From: Pseudonocardiales bacterium
Lineage (GTDB): Bacteria; Actinomycetota; Actinomycetes; Mycobacteriales; Pseudonocardiaceae
Direction: 5' to 3'
Length of the DNA stretch: 64,000 nt
NCBI GenBank assembly: GCA_023252195.1
Contig: JAHEXI010000003.1
Location: 124,001-188,000 of the forward strand
Shown piece by piece: positions 55,899 through 64,000 of the stretch. Numbering within the stretch: the stretch's first letter is position 1; every line of letters begins with the position of its first letter. The position numbers and the translations under genes were made by a program. The notes beneath the pieces were generated by a model. The model saw only the letters and a list, made by a program, of their open reading frames with translations, was not told the origin of the DNA and searched no databases.

Positions 55899-56297
55899 AT
55901 GACCGAGCCCAGCGCCACCGTCAAGGAGAAGCTTGCCCGTGCCACAGCTCGCCGCGCCGCCGAGATGGGCGTCCCCGGCGGCGCCATGCCCGAGCCGCCT
56001 GCTCCCCAGCAGCAAACGCTCAAGCAGCCGACCCTTCCTGACACCGAGAGCGCGAGCCCGAACGGTTCTCCGGCCGCGGGCAGCGGGACTGCAAAGTATC
56101 TCCTGGTGGACCACTACTTCGGTGGGTCCAACGGAACGTTCTGGACCTACGACGGCACAACCTGGCGGGGTGCTGGCACCGCCGAGCCGACCGATGAACA
56201 GGGCATCGCGCAAGTCGCCTTCGCCGCCAACAAGGTAGACATGTCGTGGGACGCGAATGACAGGCTGACACTCGTCCGCTGCTGGAAGTACCTGTAG
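55899..56297 (+). CDS. small protein with the YLLVD..GWK domain
   Basis: 132 residues from ATG 55899, AAGGA 9 bp upstream. A basic N-terminal helix (TVKEKLARATARRAAEMG) and a Pro/Gln/Ser linker lead to a ~66-residue domain (KYLLVDHYFGGSNGTFWTYD to RCWKYL). That domain aligns with the C-terminus of the kelch protein: YLLVD-Y, W-Y-dG-W, IAQ-vF-AN-VD-SWD, and a final Arg-x-WK-Y. The conserved aromatics suggest a ligand- or cell-surface-binding beta domain; this is inference. Last gene of the copper oxidase operon, ended by a terminator. Confidence 0.7.
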   Translation: MTEPSATVKEKLARATARRAAEMGVPGGAMPEPPAPQQQTLKQPTLPDTESASPNGSPAAGSGTAKYLLVDHYFGGSNGTFWTYDGTTWRGAGTAEPTDEQGIAQVAFAANKVDMSWDANDRLTLVRCWKYL

Positions 56298-56316
56298 CCG
56301 CTTGGTGACCGATCCG

Positions 56317-56350
56317 CACCGGGCCGGTCGGTTTGACGACCGACCCGGTG
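56317..56350. terminator. bidirectional terminator-like hairpin
   Basis: CACCGGGCCGGTCG (56317-56330) pairs with CGACCGACCCGGTG (56337-56350), a 14 bp stem with one mismatch and a 6 nt loop. It lies between two convergent genes (ends 56297 and 56383). T-runs are weak, as usual for actinobacterial terminators. Confidence 0.75.
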
Positions 56351-56382
56351 TATCCGCCAGCGTTGACGGCATGGACCGCTGT

Positions 56383-58341
56383 CTACGGTTGTCCGCTCCA
56401 GCCGGTAGCGCTGCCCGCCGAACGCAGGCCCGCGACCACCCGATTGACCCGCGGATCATGTTGCAGCTGCTCCAGGGTCACCGGCAGTGGCAGCCGCCAG
56501 TTGGGGTACTCATCGACCGTGCCCGGCAGGTTGGGTTGGCGTGTCTCGCCCACCACGTCGTAGGGCGAGACCAGCAGCAGATGGCAGGGCGTGCGGCCGA
56601 GCAACGCGTGCATCGCCACCACGATCTCATCCTCATCATCTGAGTGCAGCAGGCCCTCGGAACGCAACAGACCGACGAGTTCCGCGCGGTCGGTCCGTGC
56701 TTGAGCCCATTCGGCGACCTCGTCCTTGAGTAGCCCCAGTGCCGCGCGGGCCCGCACGTGCTCTCCGCGCAGGAAGCCGACCGCCGTGGGGAGGTCGTGG
56801 GTGGAGATGCTGGCCGCTGCGCACTGCGGCCAGCGCTTCGGGGCCAACAGCGGCGTTCCGGGAGCCTGCTCATCGCGGGCGAACCACAGCACCGCGCAGC
56901 CCAGCATCCGCTGGTCGGCCAGCGTCTCGGTGACCTCCGGCTCCACCGTTCCCAAGTCCTCGCCGATCACCACCGCACCGGCCCGGTGCGCTTCCAACGC
57001 CAGCGCCGCGAGCATCGCCTCAGCGTTGTAGTTCACATAGGTGCCTTGGTCCGGGGAGGCCCCCGGCGGCACCCACCACAGCCGCCACAGGCCGGCGACG
57101 TGGTCGATGCGCAGCCCATCAGCGTGCGCGAGGACTGCCCGCAACATGTCCCGGTACGCGGCGTACCCGGTGGCAGCGAGCCGGTCCGGGCGCCATGGCG
57201 GCAAACCCCAGTCCTGGCCCTGTTGGTTGAACGTATCCGGTGGGGCGCCGACTGTCGTCCCGATGGCGAGCAGGTCCTGCAGCGCCCACGCGTCGGCGCC
57301 CTCGGGGTCCACGCCGACGGCAAGGTCGTGCACCACCCCGATCGCCATCCCACTGGCGGCTTTCTTGGCTGCAACCAACTGCTCGTCGCACTGCTGCTGC
57401 ATCCAGGCGTGAAAGGCCACCCGCTGCGGGTCCGCGCTCGCCGTCGCCGGGTGCTGCAGCTCGCGGGGCCAGCGTGACCACCGCGGGCCGTGGCGCTCCG
57501 CGAGCGCACAGAACGTCGCGAAGTCCCGCAACCCGTCCGGCAGCACCAGACGCGGGGCGCCCTCGGCCTGCCAGAGCAGCTCCAACGCGGCGCCCTTGGC
57601 CCGCCAGACGGTGTCGCGGTCGATCCGTTCGTCCCCCGAATCGACACCCCTCGACTCGATCCACAAGGCGTCGACCTCGGCCCGTAACGCCGGATCCCCG
57701 CGGCGGTAACCGCCGATGTCCGCGATCCGCAGGTACAGCGGGTTGACGAAGCGGCGACTCGACGGGCTGTACGGCGAGGGCTGCACAGGAACGGACGGGG
57801 TCACCGCGTGCAGCGGGTTAACCAGTACGACACCGCTGCCGTGCACAGCGGCCGTCCAGGCGATGAACTCGCGCAGGTCGGCGAGGTCCCCGATGCCCCA
57901 CGACTGGGCCGAGCGCAGCGCATAGAGCTGCAGCATCCAGCCCCAGGTGTGCGGCGGCTCGGGCATCGTCGGCGGCGCCACCAGCACGGTGGTGGACCGC
58001 TCGCCGCCGGTCAGCGAGTACCAGCCAGGCGCAAGATCACCCGGCAGTGCGCCCCGGACCGGCATCTCCGCGCCATCCTCATCGGTGAGTACGCCGGAAG
58101 CACGGATATCCCGGCTCTGTCCCTGGCGCAGCACCATGGTGCCCGGCAGGCCAGGTTCTCGAGCCGCTCCCAGTGCATCCTGGACCTGCGCCGGGGTGTC
58201 TGCGCCGACGCCGAGCAACCCGAGCACCCGACGCACCACGTCAGGCTCGACGTCGACCCGCCGCCGCCGCGCATCCCGGTACCACGTCGCGACGCCGTGG
58301 GCCTCGGCGAGCTTCTCCAGCGCGGTGTCCATGCACGCCAT
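56383..58341 (-). CDS. malQ: 4-alpha-glucanotransferase (amylomaltase)
   Basis: 652 residues from ATG 58341 (or ATG 58332, MDTALEKLAEAHG). GH77 enzyme that transfers maltodextrin units. The barrel is recognisable: VLVNPLHAVTPSVPVQPSPY, GVDPEGADAWALQDL, GAPPDTFNQQGQDWGLPPW, HADGLRIDHVAGLWRLWWVP with the nucleophile Asp, VVIGEDLGTVEPEV with the acid Glu, and ISTHDLPTAVGF. Length and N-terminal helical domain fit actinobacterial MalQ. Housekeeping glycogen/maltose metabolism; no neighbour relation. Confidence 0.93.
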   Translation of the reverse strand: MACMDTALEKLAEAHGVATWYRDARRRRVDVEPDVVRRVLGLLGVGADTPAQVQDALGAAREPGLPGTMVLRQGQSRDIRASGVLTDEDGAEMPVRGALPGDLAPGWYSLTGGERSTTVLVAPPTMPEPPHTWGWMLQLYALRSAQSWGIGDLADLREFIAWTAAVHGSGVVLVNPLHAVTPSVPVQPSPYSPSSRRFVNPLYLRIADIGGYRRGDPALRAEVDALWIESRGVDSGDERIDRDTVWRAKGAALELLWQAEGAPRLVLPDGLRDFATFCALAERHGPRWSRWPRELQHPATASADPQRVAFHAWMQQQCDEQLVAAKKAASGMAIGVVHDLAVGVDPEGADAWALQDLLAIGTTVGAPPDTFNQQGQDWGLPPWRPDRLAATGYAAYRDMLRAVLAHADGLRIDHVAGLWRLWWVPPGASPDQGTYVNYNAEAMLAALALEAHRAGAVVIGEDLGTVEPEVTETLADQRMLGCAVLWFARDEQAPGTPLLAPKRWPQCAAASISTHDLPTAVGFLRGEHVRARAALGLLKDEVAEWAQARTDRAELVGLLRSEGLLHSDDEDEIVVAMHALLGRTPCHLLLVSPYDVVGETRQPNLPGTVDEYPNWRLPLPVTLEQLQHDPRVNRVVAGLRSAGSATGWSGQP

Positions 58342-58573
58342 GCTGCCAGTCCGCCGTGGAAACAGACGCCACGACCGAGCGACGTCAATATGACGCCTCG
58401 GCGTTGCGCCCAACGATCTGCCATGATCGCCGAAAGTGTGCGATGGCGGTGCGATCCTGCACGGTTACTACTCACTTTTGGCGATCTTGAGGACGCGGGC
58501 AATGCGATGAGGCGACGCGCCTCCCTGACCACTATCTGGTCCCTGCACTCCGGGGTCGCTTCCGGTACCGGGG

Positions 58574-60187
58574 TCACCGCGTCGGTTCGACGGCGACCAG
58601 GTGCTCGGGGACCTCGGCGGCTGCCGCGGCGTGCTCGTCGGGCATCTGCGCGGGTGCGGGCGTGCTGTTGAAGGAGAACGCCAGGCAGACGACCGCCGCG
58701 AAGAGGTAGCCGAGCGCGATGCCAGGACTGGCCGCCCAGCCGACCTGTTCGCCGTGGATCAGTCCGATGAACGACAGCACCGCTCCCGCTGCGCAGTACC
58801 CAGCCGCCCAGTAGTAGCGCTTGTCGATCATGAATGCCACGATCGCGCCGAGCACCATGCCGGCCAGAATCGCCCCACCGCCGAGGCTTTTCAGGCCGTC
58901 GTAGACGACCCCAGCCTTGGCCAGCGCGTCATTACCGACCTTCGTAGCGCTGGTGCCGGCGGCGCTCAAGACGTCGTCGATCTGACCAGTAGCCCACGAT
59001 GCGACGTTCGGGATTATCGCCACGACGACGGCCACTGCATGCGCCTTGGGTACCGAGGCGAATGCCTGCGCGCCGATCAGTAGCCCGATGTAGAGCAGGA
59101 TCGGGACGATCGCCGGCAGCGGGATCAGTGCGCTGAGCAAACCGAACAGCCCCAGAAAGCACATCAGCGCGATCACCACGCCGGACGCCAGCGAGTACGT
59201 GGTGCGCCCACCGGCCTCCTTCCAACCTGGGTGCCCGATGTAGACCGCGGGTGGGAACGGGCTGCCCAGCGCGGCGCCGACTACAGCGCCGGTGCCGTCG
59301 GCGAGCAGCACGCTGCGCAGGTTGTAGCTGTCCCCGGCGACCGCCGCGCTCTCGACGTTGGTCATGCCCTCGCAGAAGTTGTAGATGCCCAGCGGGATCG
59401 CGGTGGCCAGCAGCGGAGCCACCGCCGAGAGGCCCTTGCGCAGCAGCGAGATGTTGAAGGTCGGCAGGCCGATGGCGACGTCCTTGACTGCGGTGACCAC
59501 GTCTGGTGCGGACATGTAGCCGCCGATCCAGCCGATCGCGGTGCCGACCAGGAGCGCGGCCAGCCCGATCGGGATGTTGCCGGGCAGCTTGCGGCCGGTG
59601 AAGAAGCCGATCACGATGATCGCGAACACCGGCAGGGCAATCCATAGGGCTTGCCACATCTGCGCGGCCGGGCGCATCGAGATGAACGCGATCGAAATAC
59701 CGGCCAGCGTGCCCAGCAGCGCTGCCCGCGGGGTGAACCGGCGGATGTAAGGACCCACGAACGCACCGGCCAAAACGATCAGCCCGATGATGAACGACCA
59801 CGCCAGCCCGGCCTCCCAGGCCCGGATCGGATCCTTCGTGGCCAGGTAGGTCGGCAGCATGATCACGAAGGTGACGATGAACATGTGCGGCACGCTCGGG
59901 CCGTAGGGCATCGCGCATACGTCGGTGCGGTTCTCCCGGCGAGCCAGCCGGCGCGCCAGGAAGGCGTAGTACCCGTTGCCGATCAGCAGCTGGATCGCCA
60001 GTGCAGGCAGGATGATCCCGAACACGTCGCCCTTCGGGATCTGCACGACGCCCACGCACAGCGAGGCCAGCACCAGCACGTTGACCAGCACGTTGAACCC
60101 GAGGCCGAATGCCGCGTTGAGGTCACCGCTGACCCACCAGGGCAGTCGCGCAGTGGTCGCCCCGTTGTCCTTGACCCGGGTACTCAT
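58574..60187 (-). CDS. NCS2-like (xanthine/uracil/ureide) permease
   Basis: 537 residues from ATG 60187. About 13 membrane segments with an NCS2-type organisation: LPWWVSGDLNAAFGLGFNVL near the start, MPYGPSVPHMFIVTFVIMLP, GLAWSFIIGLIVLAGAFVG and GIYNFCEGMTNVESAAVAGD in the transport core. A further LASGVVIALMCFLGLFGLLS segment follows. The NCS2 family imports purines, pyrimidines and related cyclic ureides. It lies 5 bp after two biuret-hydrolase-like amidase genes, so its substrate is probably a nitrogen-rich ureide or ring amide broken down by them. Confidence 0.8.
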   Translation of the reverse strand: MSTRVKDNGATTARLPWWVSGDLNAAFGLGFNVLVNVLVLASLCVGVVQIPKGDVFGIILPALAIQLLIGNGYYAFLARRLARRENRTDVCAMPYGPSVPHMFIVTFVIMLPTYLATKDPIRAWEAGLAWSFIIGLIVLAGAFVGPYIRRFTPRAALLGTLAGISIAFISMRPAAQMWQALWIALPVFAIIVIGFFTGRKLPGNIPIGLAALLVGTAIGWIGGYMSAPDVVTAVKDVAIGLPTFNISLLRKGLSAVAPLLATAIPLGIYNFCEGMTNVESAAVAGDSYNLRSVLLADGTGAVVGAALGSPFPPAVYIGHPGWKEAGGRTTYSLASGVVIALMCFLGLFGLLSALIPLPAIVPILLYIGLLIGAQAFASVPKAHAVAVVVAIIPNVASWATGQIDDVLSAAGTSATKVGNDALAKAGVVYDGLKSLGGGAILAGMVLGAIVAFMIDKRYYWAAGYCAAGAVLSFIGLIHGEQVGWAASPGIALGYLFAAVVCLAFSFNSTPAPAQMPDEHAAAAAEVPEHLVAVEPTR

Positions 60188-60192
60188 GTCGA

Positions 60193-60930
60193 TCAACTCC
60201 GTTCTGGGCCGGTGGCCGCACCGACCGCGGCCGGACTCACCGCACTCAGCGCATCGAGGTAGGCCACCGACGGCGCGACCCAACCGAAAATGCCGCCCTG
60301 GGCGGCGATCATCGCCAGCCCGGCCTGCTGGAATTCGGGAAAGTAGGAGCCGACGCAGTCGGCGAGCACGAGGCACTCGTAGCCCCGGTCATTGGCCTCC
60401 CGGACCGTGGTGTGCACGCACACTTCGGTGGTGACGCCGGTGACGATCAGGCTGGTGATGCCGACGATCTCCAACAGTTCCTGCAGGTCGGTGGCGTAGA
60501 AAGCTCCCTTGCCCGGCTTGTCGATCACGACCTCCCCGGGCAGTGGTGCGAGCTCGTCGACGATGTCGTGGCCGTACTCGCCGCGGATCAGGATCCGGCC
60601 CTTCGGCCCGAGGTCGCCGATCCGCATCGTCGGAGTGCCGCGGTTGAGCTTGGCCGGTGGGCAGTCACTGAGGTCGCCGCGGTGACCCTCGCGGGTGTGC
60701 AGGACGGTCATTCCGGCCGCCCGGGTGGCGGCCAGCACCTTGCGCAGCGGCGGGATCACCGCCGCAAGCAGGCTGACGTCGTTTCCCAACGATTCCCCGA
60801 AACCGCCTGGCTCCACGAAATCCCGCTGCATATCGATCAGCAGTAATGCGGTGCGGGAAGGTACGAAGCCGAACGGGCCGGGATCGGCGGGTACCGTGAC
60901 TTGGTCAGCGGGAAGCGGCTCAGCCGGCAT
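60193..60930 (-). CDS. isochorismatase-fold cysteine amidohydrolase
   Basis: 245 residues from ATG 60930 after AGGAG. Cysteine hydrolase fold with the triad D33 (LLIDMQRDF), K138 ([11 protein letters not shown]) and C171 ([20 protein letters not shown]). It aligns with the neighbouring biuret-type enzyme over its length, so the pair arose by duplication. It hydrolyses a C-N amide bond of a small ureide. It overlaps the upstream gene by 11 bp and precedes the permease by 5 bp. Confidence 0.88.
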   Translation of the reverse strand: MPAEPLPADQVTVPADPGPFGFVPSRTALLLIDMQRDFVEPGGFGESLGNDVSLLAAVIPPLRKVLAATRAAGMTVLHTREGHRGDLSDCPPAKLNRGTPTMRIGDLGPKGRILIRGEYGHDIVDELAPLPGEVVIDKPGKGAFYATDLQELLEIVGITSLIVTGVTTEVCVHTTVREANDRGYECLVLADCVGSYFPEFQQAGLAMIAAQGGIFGWVAPSVAYLDALSAVSPAAVGAATGPERS

Positions 60931-61663
60931 GATGATCTCCTGTGGTGGTGGCGGCCAGCACCGCGTCGGATGTCGCGACACAACCGAAGACCCCGCCCTG
61001 CATGGTCACCATTCGCAGTGCCGCGACGTGATTGCCCAGCTCAGTAGCGCCGGTGCAGTCGGACAGGACCAGGCACTCGTAGCCCCGGTCGTTGGCCTCA
61101 CGCATGGTGGTGTGCACGCAGACATCGGTGGTGATCCCGGTCAGCACCAGGTGGGTGATGCCCTTGGTGCGCAGCACCAGGTCCAGCTGGGTCGCGTAGA
61201 ACGCGCCCTTCCCGGGCTTGTCGATCAGAACTTCTCCCGGCTGCGGCGCCACTTCTGGGAGGATCTCCCAGCCCGGCTCGCCGCGGACCAGGATCCGGCC
61301 CTGCGGCCCAGGGCCGCCGATCTCCGCACCGATCTGCGCCGAGCGCCACCGCTTGTTGGCCGGCAGGTCGGACAGATCAGCGCAGTGGCCCTCCCTGGTG
61401 TGGATCACCAGCATGCCGATGGCCCGGGCGTGGGCCAACATCCGCGCCGCTGCGGGCAGCCCAGCGCGGGTCAGACCGATGTCGTAACCCATCCGGTCGA
61501 CGTAGCCGCCGGGACCGCAGAAGTCGACCTGCCAGTCGATGCACATCAGGGCGGCTTGGTCGGCTGCGACGGTGCCGTCGTAGGGCCACGGATAGGGGTC
61601 AGCGGCGACCGGCCCCAATCTAGGGTGGCGCAGTGGGTCGAGGCGGTTGACGGTGCAGGTCAT
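60920..61663 (-). CDS. biuret amidohydrolase-like cysteine hydrolase
   Basis: 247 residues from ATG 61663 (a GTG/ATG further up is possible). Family blocks of BiuH are strongly kept: [73 protein letters not shown] and [20 protein letters not shown]. The catalytic set is D43, K149 and C182. Biuret hydrolase converts biuret to allophanate in s-triazine and urea-derivative catabolism. No allophanate hydrolase or cyanuric acid hydrolase is in the window. First gene of the three-gene amidase-permease operon. Confidence 0.85.
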   Translation of the reverse strand: MTCTVNRLDPLRHPRLGPVAADPYPWPYDGTVAADQAALMCIDWQVDFCGPGGYVDRMGYDIGLTRAGLPAAARMLAHARAIGMLVIHTREGHCADLSDLPANKRWRSAQIGAEIGGPGPQGRILVRGEPGWEILPEVAPQPGEVLIDKPGKGAFYATQLDLVLRTKGITHLVLTGITTDVCVHTTMREANDRGYECLVLSDCTGATELGNHVAALRMVTMQGGVFGCVATSDAVLAATTTGDHHAG

Positions 61664-61952
61664 GCCGTACTCCGACAGGTCGTCCACCGGGTTCCGTTGG
61701 ACAGCAGCAGAGGCTCAGACGGTCCGAGGTAGAGCAACTCACCCGCTGTCTGCTTCATTGCGTAACCGAACTGTAGCCAGCGGTTCTCGATAGAGTGATC
61801 CGACGCGGCGATGACGGGTGAATTGACGCCCATTTTATCGATTGTCGGCCGAATGATGTCACCCGATCGTCGGGTTTGTTACGTCCGTGTTACGAGCCCA
61901 AAGGTCGATCAGCGCGCCCGACAGCCCAAGTGACTCCCCCGACGCATGAACG

Positions 61953-61972
61953 TGTACACAACAGGCTAACCT
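61953..61972 (+). promoter_or_regulatory. TGTACA operator and -10 of the antitoxin-fic operon
   Basis: GTGTACAC (61952-61959) contains the TGTACA core that YefM/Phd-family antitoxins recognise. TAACCT at 61967-61972 is a TANNNT -10 hexamer 7 bp before the GTG at 61980, so the operator would sit between -35 and -10 and allow autorepression. The transcript may be leaderless. Confidence 0.65.
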
Positions 61973-61979
61973 GGAGAGT

Positions 61980-62303
61980 GTGGTTGCACCTGAGATCTTG
62001 AGTGTCCGGGAGTTTCGGGCTGGGCTGGCCGGGGTCTTGAAGCAGGTCAATGAGCCGGGTGGTGGCCCGGTGTTGGTCGGGCCTCATCGGAAGCCGGAGG
62101 CCGTGGTCATGTCCGTGTCGCAGTACGAGGCGTTGCGGGAGGCCGCCGAACGTCGGCGCGCCGTCGAGTCCGCGCTGGGATCGCTGCGGGCCGAGGGGCT
62201 GGAGCCGACTCTGGAGGGCCAGGAGTTGCTTGAGGGCATCGTCGAGGGGCGGCTGACGACGGCCGAGGCTCGGAAGCGAATTTTGGCGCGCTACGGTACG
62301 TGA
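61980..62303 (+). CDS. Phd/YefM-type antitoxin fused to a VbhA-like Fic-inhibiting helix
   Basis: 107 residues from GTG 61980. The N-terminal ~55 residues are Phd/YefM (ILSVREFRAGLAGVLKQV, GPHRKPEAVVMSVSQYEALR), the DNA-binding and dimerising part. The C-terminus is different from Phd: SLRAEGLEPTLEGQELLEGI and EGRLTTAEARKRILARYG. It matches the VbhA antitoxin shape with the Fic inhibition motif (S/T)xxxE(G/N) at S68-E72-G73. E72 would reach into the Fic active site and block ATP gamma-phosphate positioning. It overlaps the toxin by 4 bp (GTGA). Confidence 0.82.
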   Translation: MVAPEILSVREFRAGLAGVLKQVNEPGGGPVLVGPHRKPEAVVMSVSQYEALREAAERRRAVESALGSLRAEGLEPTLEGQELLEGIVEGRLTTAEARKRILARYGT

Positions 62304-62881
62304 CCGGCGATCCGTACGTCGATCCGCAGACGGGTGTCCTGCGCAACCGGCTCGGTGTCACCGACGCCGACGAGCTCACCCGTGTCGAGTCCGACCTCAC
62401 TGTCGTGCAGCTGGTGGACCTGGAGCGACGACACCTGCCCGGCGGATACGACCTACCCCACCTGCAGGAGTTCCACCGGTTCCTGTTCGGTGATGTCTAT
62501 GACTGGGCTGGCGAGCTGCGCACCGTGACTATCGCCAAAGGGGACCTGTTCTGCCTGCCGGAGAACATCGCCTCGTTTTCGCAGGATGTCTTTCGAGCGC
62601 TGGACCGCGAGGACTTCCTCCGGGGCCGCGAGCGCGCCGAGTTCGTCGTGGGGCTGGCCGAGCATCTAGCCAACGTCAACGCGGTCCATCCCTTTCGCGA
62701 TGGCAACGGTCGAACCCAACGGGCGTTCTTCGGTCAGCTGGCCCGCGATGCCGGGTACCGGATCGACTGGTCAACGATGGACCGGGAGACCAACCTCGCA
62801 GCCTCAAGGGCATCAATTCGAGGAAACGAAGCCCAACTGCGCGCGATGCTGGACCAGCTCGTAGATCAGCCTGGTGAGTAG
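62300..62881 (+). CDS. Fic family AMPylating toxin
   Basis: 193 residues from GTG 62300. The complete Fic active site HPFRDGNGRTQR is at 130-141 with catalytic H130. The flap region is LRTVTIAKGDLFCLP at about 73-87. An N-terminal YDLPHLQEFHRFLFGDVYDW segment is typical of VbhT/class I Fic proteins whose inhibitory helix is supplied in trans. It transfers AMP to a target (DNA gyrase/topo IV for VbhT). The antitoxin is the gene before it. Confidence 0.92.
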   Translation: MTGDPYVDPQTGVLRNRLGVTDADELTRVESDLTVVQLVDLERRHLPGGYDLPHLQEFHRFLFGDVYDWAGELRTVTIAKGDLFCLPENIASFSQDVFRALDREDFLRGRERAEFVVGLAEHLANVNAVHPFRDGNGRTQRAFFGQLARDAGYRIDWSTMDRETNLAASRASIRGNEAQLRAMLDQLVDQPGE

Positions 62882-62965
62882 AGGAATCGCAGCCAGGCGG
62901 ACAGCATCCGGCCCAGCGCTGTGCCGTCGGTCGTGGATGCTGTGCTGCGGTTTCCCATCGTTGGC

Positions 62966-63929
62966 TCAGCAGCGTAGTGGGTTGTGTAGTGGGGTGCGGG
63001 TGGGGTCGATGATTGCGGGTGGGATGAATTCGACGTGGCCGTGGTCGATGAGGATGTCCCAGCCGGTGTGGTGCACGTGCCGGTGATGCGTTTCACAGAG
63101 CAGAACGCAATTTTCGACGCTGGTTTCACCATTGTCGATCCAGTGTCGACAGTGATGCGCCTGACATCTTCCCGGGGGTTGATCGCAGCCGGGGAAAGCG
63201 CATCCGCGGTCTCGGGCGACGAGCGCGCGGCGGATGGCTAGCGGGACGGTCCGCATAGCGCGACCGACGTCGAGTGGCTCGGATTTCCCACCCAGGACGA
63301 CCGGGATGATTTTCGCGTCACACGCCCACCGCCGGGCCTCCGCGGCGCTGAGCAGCGGGGGCGGGTTGTGGCTGGTCGCGGGGTTCGGGGCCGTCGGGGT
63401 CGAGGTGCGCGAGGATGTGTTGGCCGATCCGGTGCAGTGACGTGGAGTTAAACGACCGGGCATGGCGAGCGAGCTCAGTCTCGGCGGCGTCGCGGTCGGT
63501 GGCGCTGACGTCGGTGGGGATCGCGCCCATCGTCTCGGTGATCACCCGTACTTGCGCCGGACCGATTTCCCCAGCGGCCAGCGCCGCAGCGGTGTTTGGC
63601 AGCAACGGGGCGAGGACCTCACCGATCAACGCACGGCGCGGAGCGAGCTGGGTGGCGTGGGTGACTCGGGTGCCGGCCTCGGTCGGTGACAGGTTCAACA
63701 TCCCGGCGAGGAGTTGTTTGGTGTTGCGGAACCCGGTGGTGACCGCAATGTTGCGGCATTCTAGTTCCGCGACGGTATCCAGCATCACCGAATACACCAT
63801 CCGTGACACCGATTCAATATCTCGAACGTGCGCCGGCAACCCCGCGTCGTCGCAGTCGACGATGACGCGACGCCACTGGTCGAGGCAAGCGGCGATTGCC
63901 TGCTTCGTATCCAGTCGGGTCACTATCAC
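62966..63929 (-). pseudogene. DUF222/13E12-repeat HNH endonuclease, frameshifted and internally deleted
   Basis: The first part (to about 63330) shows the DUF222 N-terminus: ELECRNIAVTTGFRNTKQLL, LSPTEAGTRVTHA, TAAALAAGEIGPAQVRVI and HARSFNSTSLHRIGQHILAH. The second part, in another frame, starts at LLSAAEARRWACDAKIIPVV. It ends with the HNH nuclease: RDRGCAFPGCDQPPGRCQAH, CVLLCETHHRHVHHTGWDI. The ~100-120 residues normally between them, including the D.RT..QRRADAL block, are missing and the frames do not join. Such mobile HNH genes are multi-copy in actinobacteria, and this copy is dead. Confidence 0.82.
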
Positions 63930-64000
63930 GGAACCATTGTCGCACCCACCCCTGACAATCTTGCGGCTCAACCACGGCCGCCTGCATGAGGATTCCGGTC

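Overview
This window is high-GC DNA from an actinobacterium, most likely a Pseudonocardiaceae-type organism. That placement is inferred from gene content: a soluble propane monooxygenase operon with a MimR-type regulator and its own GroEL, a conservon (cvn) operon, two DUF6879/DUF5753 regulator pairs, DUF1918, an L,D-transpeptidase, and many GTGA/ATGA stop-start overlaps. No species can be named from the sequence alone.

Layout. 1-1.7 kb: a tRNA-Tyr, a decayed medium-chain dehydrogenase fragment and a frameshifted FG-GAP beta-propeller gene. 1.8-6.8 kb: DUF1918 protein, methyltransferase, and a pair consisting of a Trp/His/Asp-rich repeat protein and a dynamin-like membrane GTPase with a degenerate P-loop. 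7-10.7 kb: two DUF6879 + DUF5753-HTH pairs facing each other. 11.3-12.3 kb: a small monooxygenase-like protein and a hypothetical. 12.3-24.7 kb: alkane oxidation, with a divergent MimR-like activator and prmABCD, amidohydrolase, DUF59 protein, Zn-alcohol dehydrogenase, GroEL and an Nramp metal transporter, almost all translationally coupled. 25.4-35.7 kb: a large LuxR-type (LAL) ATPase regulator followed by a peptidase region (protealysin-like M4 peptidase with a probable emfourin inhibitor, then an opposing operon of C1 peptidase, S8 peptidase and alpha/beta hydrolase). 35.8-43.8 kb: sugar catabolism (xylulokinase; GH172/DUF2961 glycosidase, sugar porter, FGGY kinase, fucose/arabinose-isomerase-like enzyme) with a formaldehyde-dehydrogenase pseudogene and a DinB protein. 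44.3-51.2 kb: L,D-transpeptidase and a conservon followed by a StyA-like flavin monooxygenase and a second, reduced CvnD-like GTPase. 51.3-56.3 kb: multicopper oxidase, an SHExxE..TDP putative metallopeptidase, a kelch/galactose-oxidase-like protein and a small protein sharing its C-terminal domain. 56.4-64 kb: 4-alpha-glucanotransferase, biuret-hydrolase-like amidases with an NCS2 permease, a Phd/VbhA-like antitoxin with a Fic toxin, and a broken HNH endonuclease gene.

The most interesting structure is a promoter array present three times (about 28.2, 34.8 and 51.3 kb). Direct repeats of GTCGGGTA/GTCGAGTA are phased at 22 bp, followed by an inverted half-site, a TANNNT -10 element and an ATGGAC start codon. 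The distances are identical in all three copies: 42 bp from last repeat to -10, and 6 bp from -10 to ATG. The transcripts are therefore predicted to be leaderless. The array heads the peptidase operon, the DUF1036-like operon and the multicopper oxidase/kelch operon, and the first copy lies just downstream of the LAL regulator gene. I infer one regulon whose products are enzymes normally exported (metallopeptidase, copper oxidase, galactose-oxidase-like protein) but which here show no signal peptide. This is the best candidate for an undescribed system in the window.
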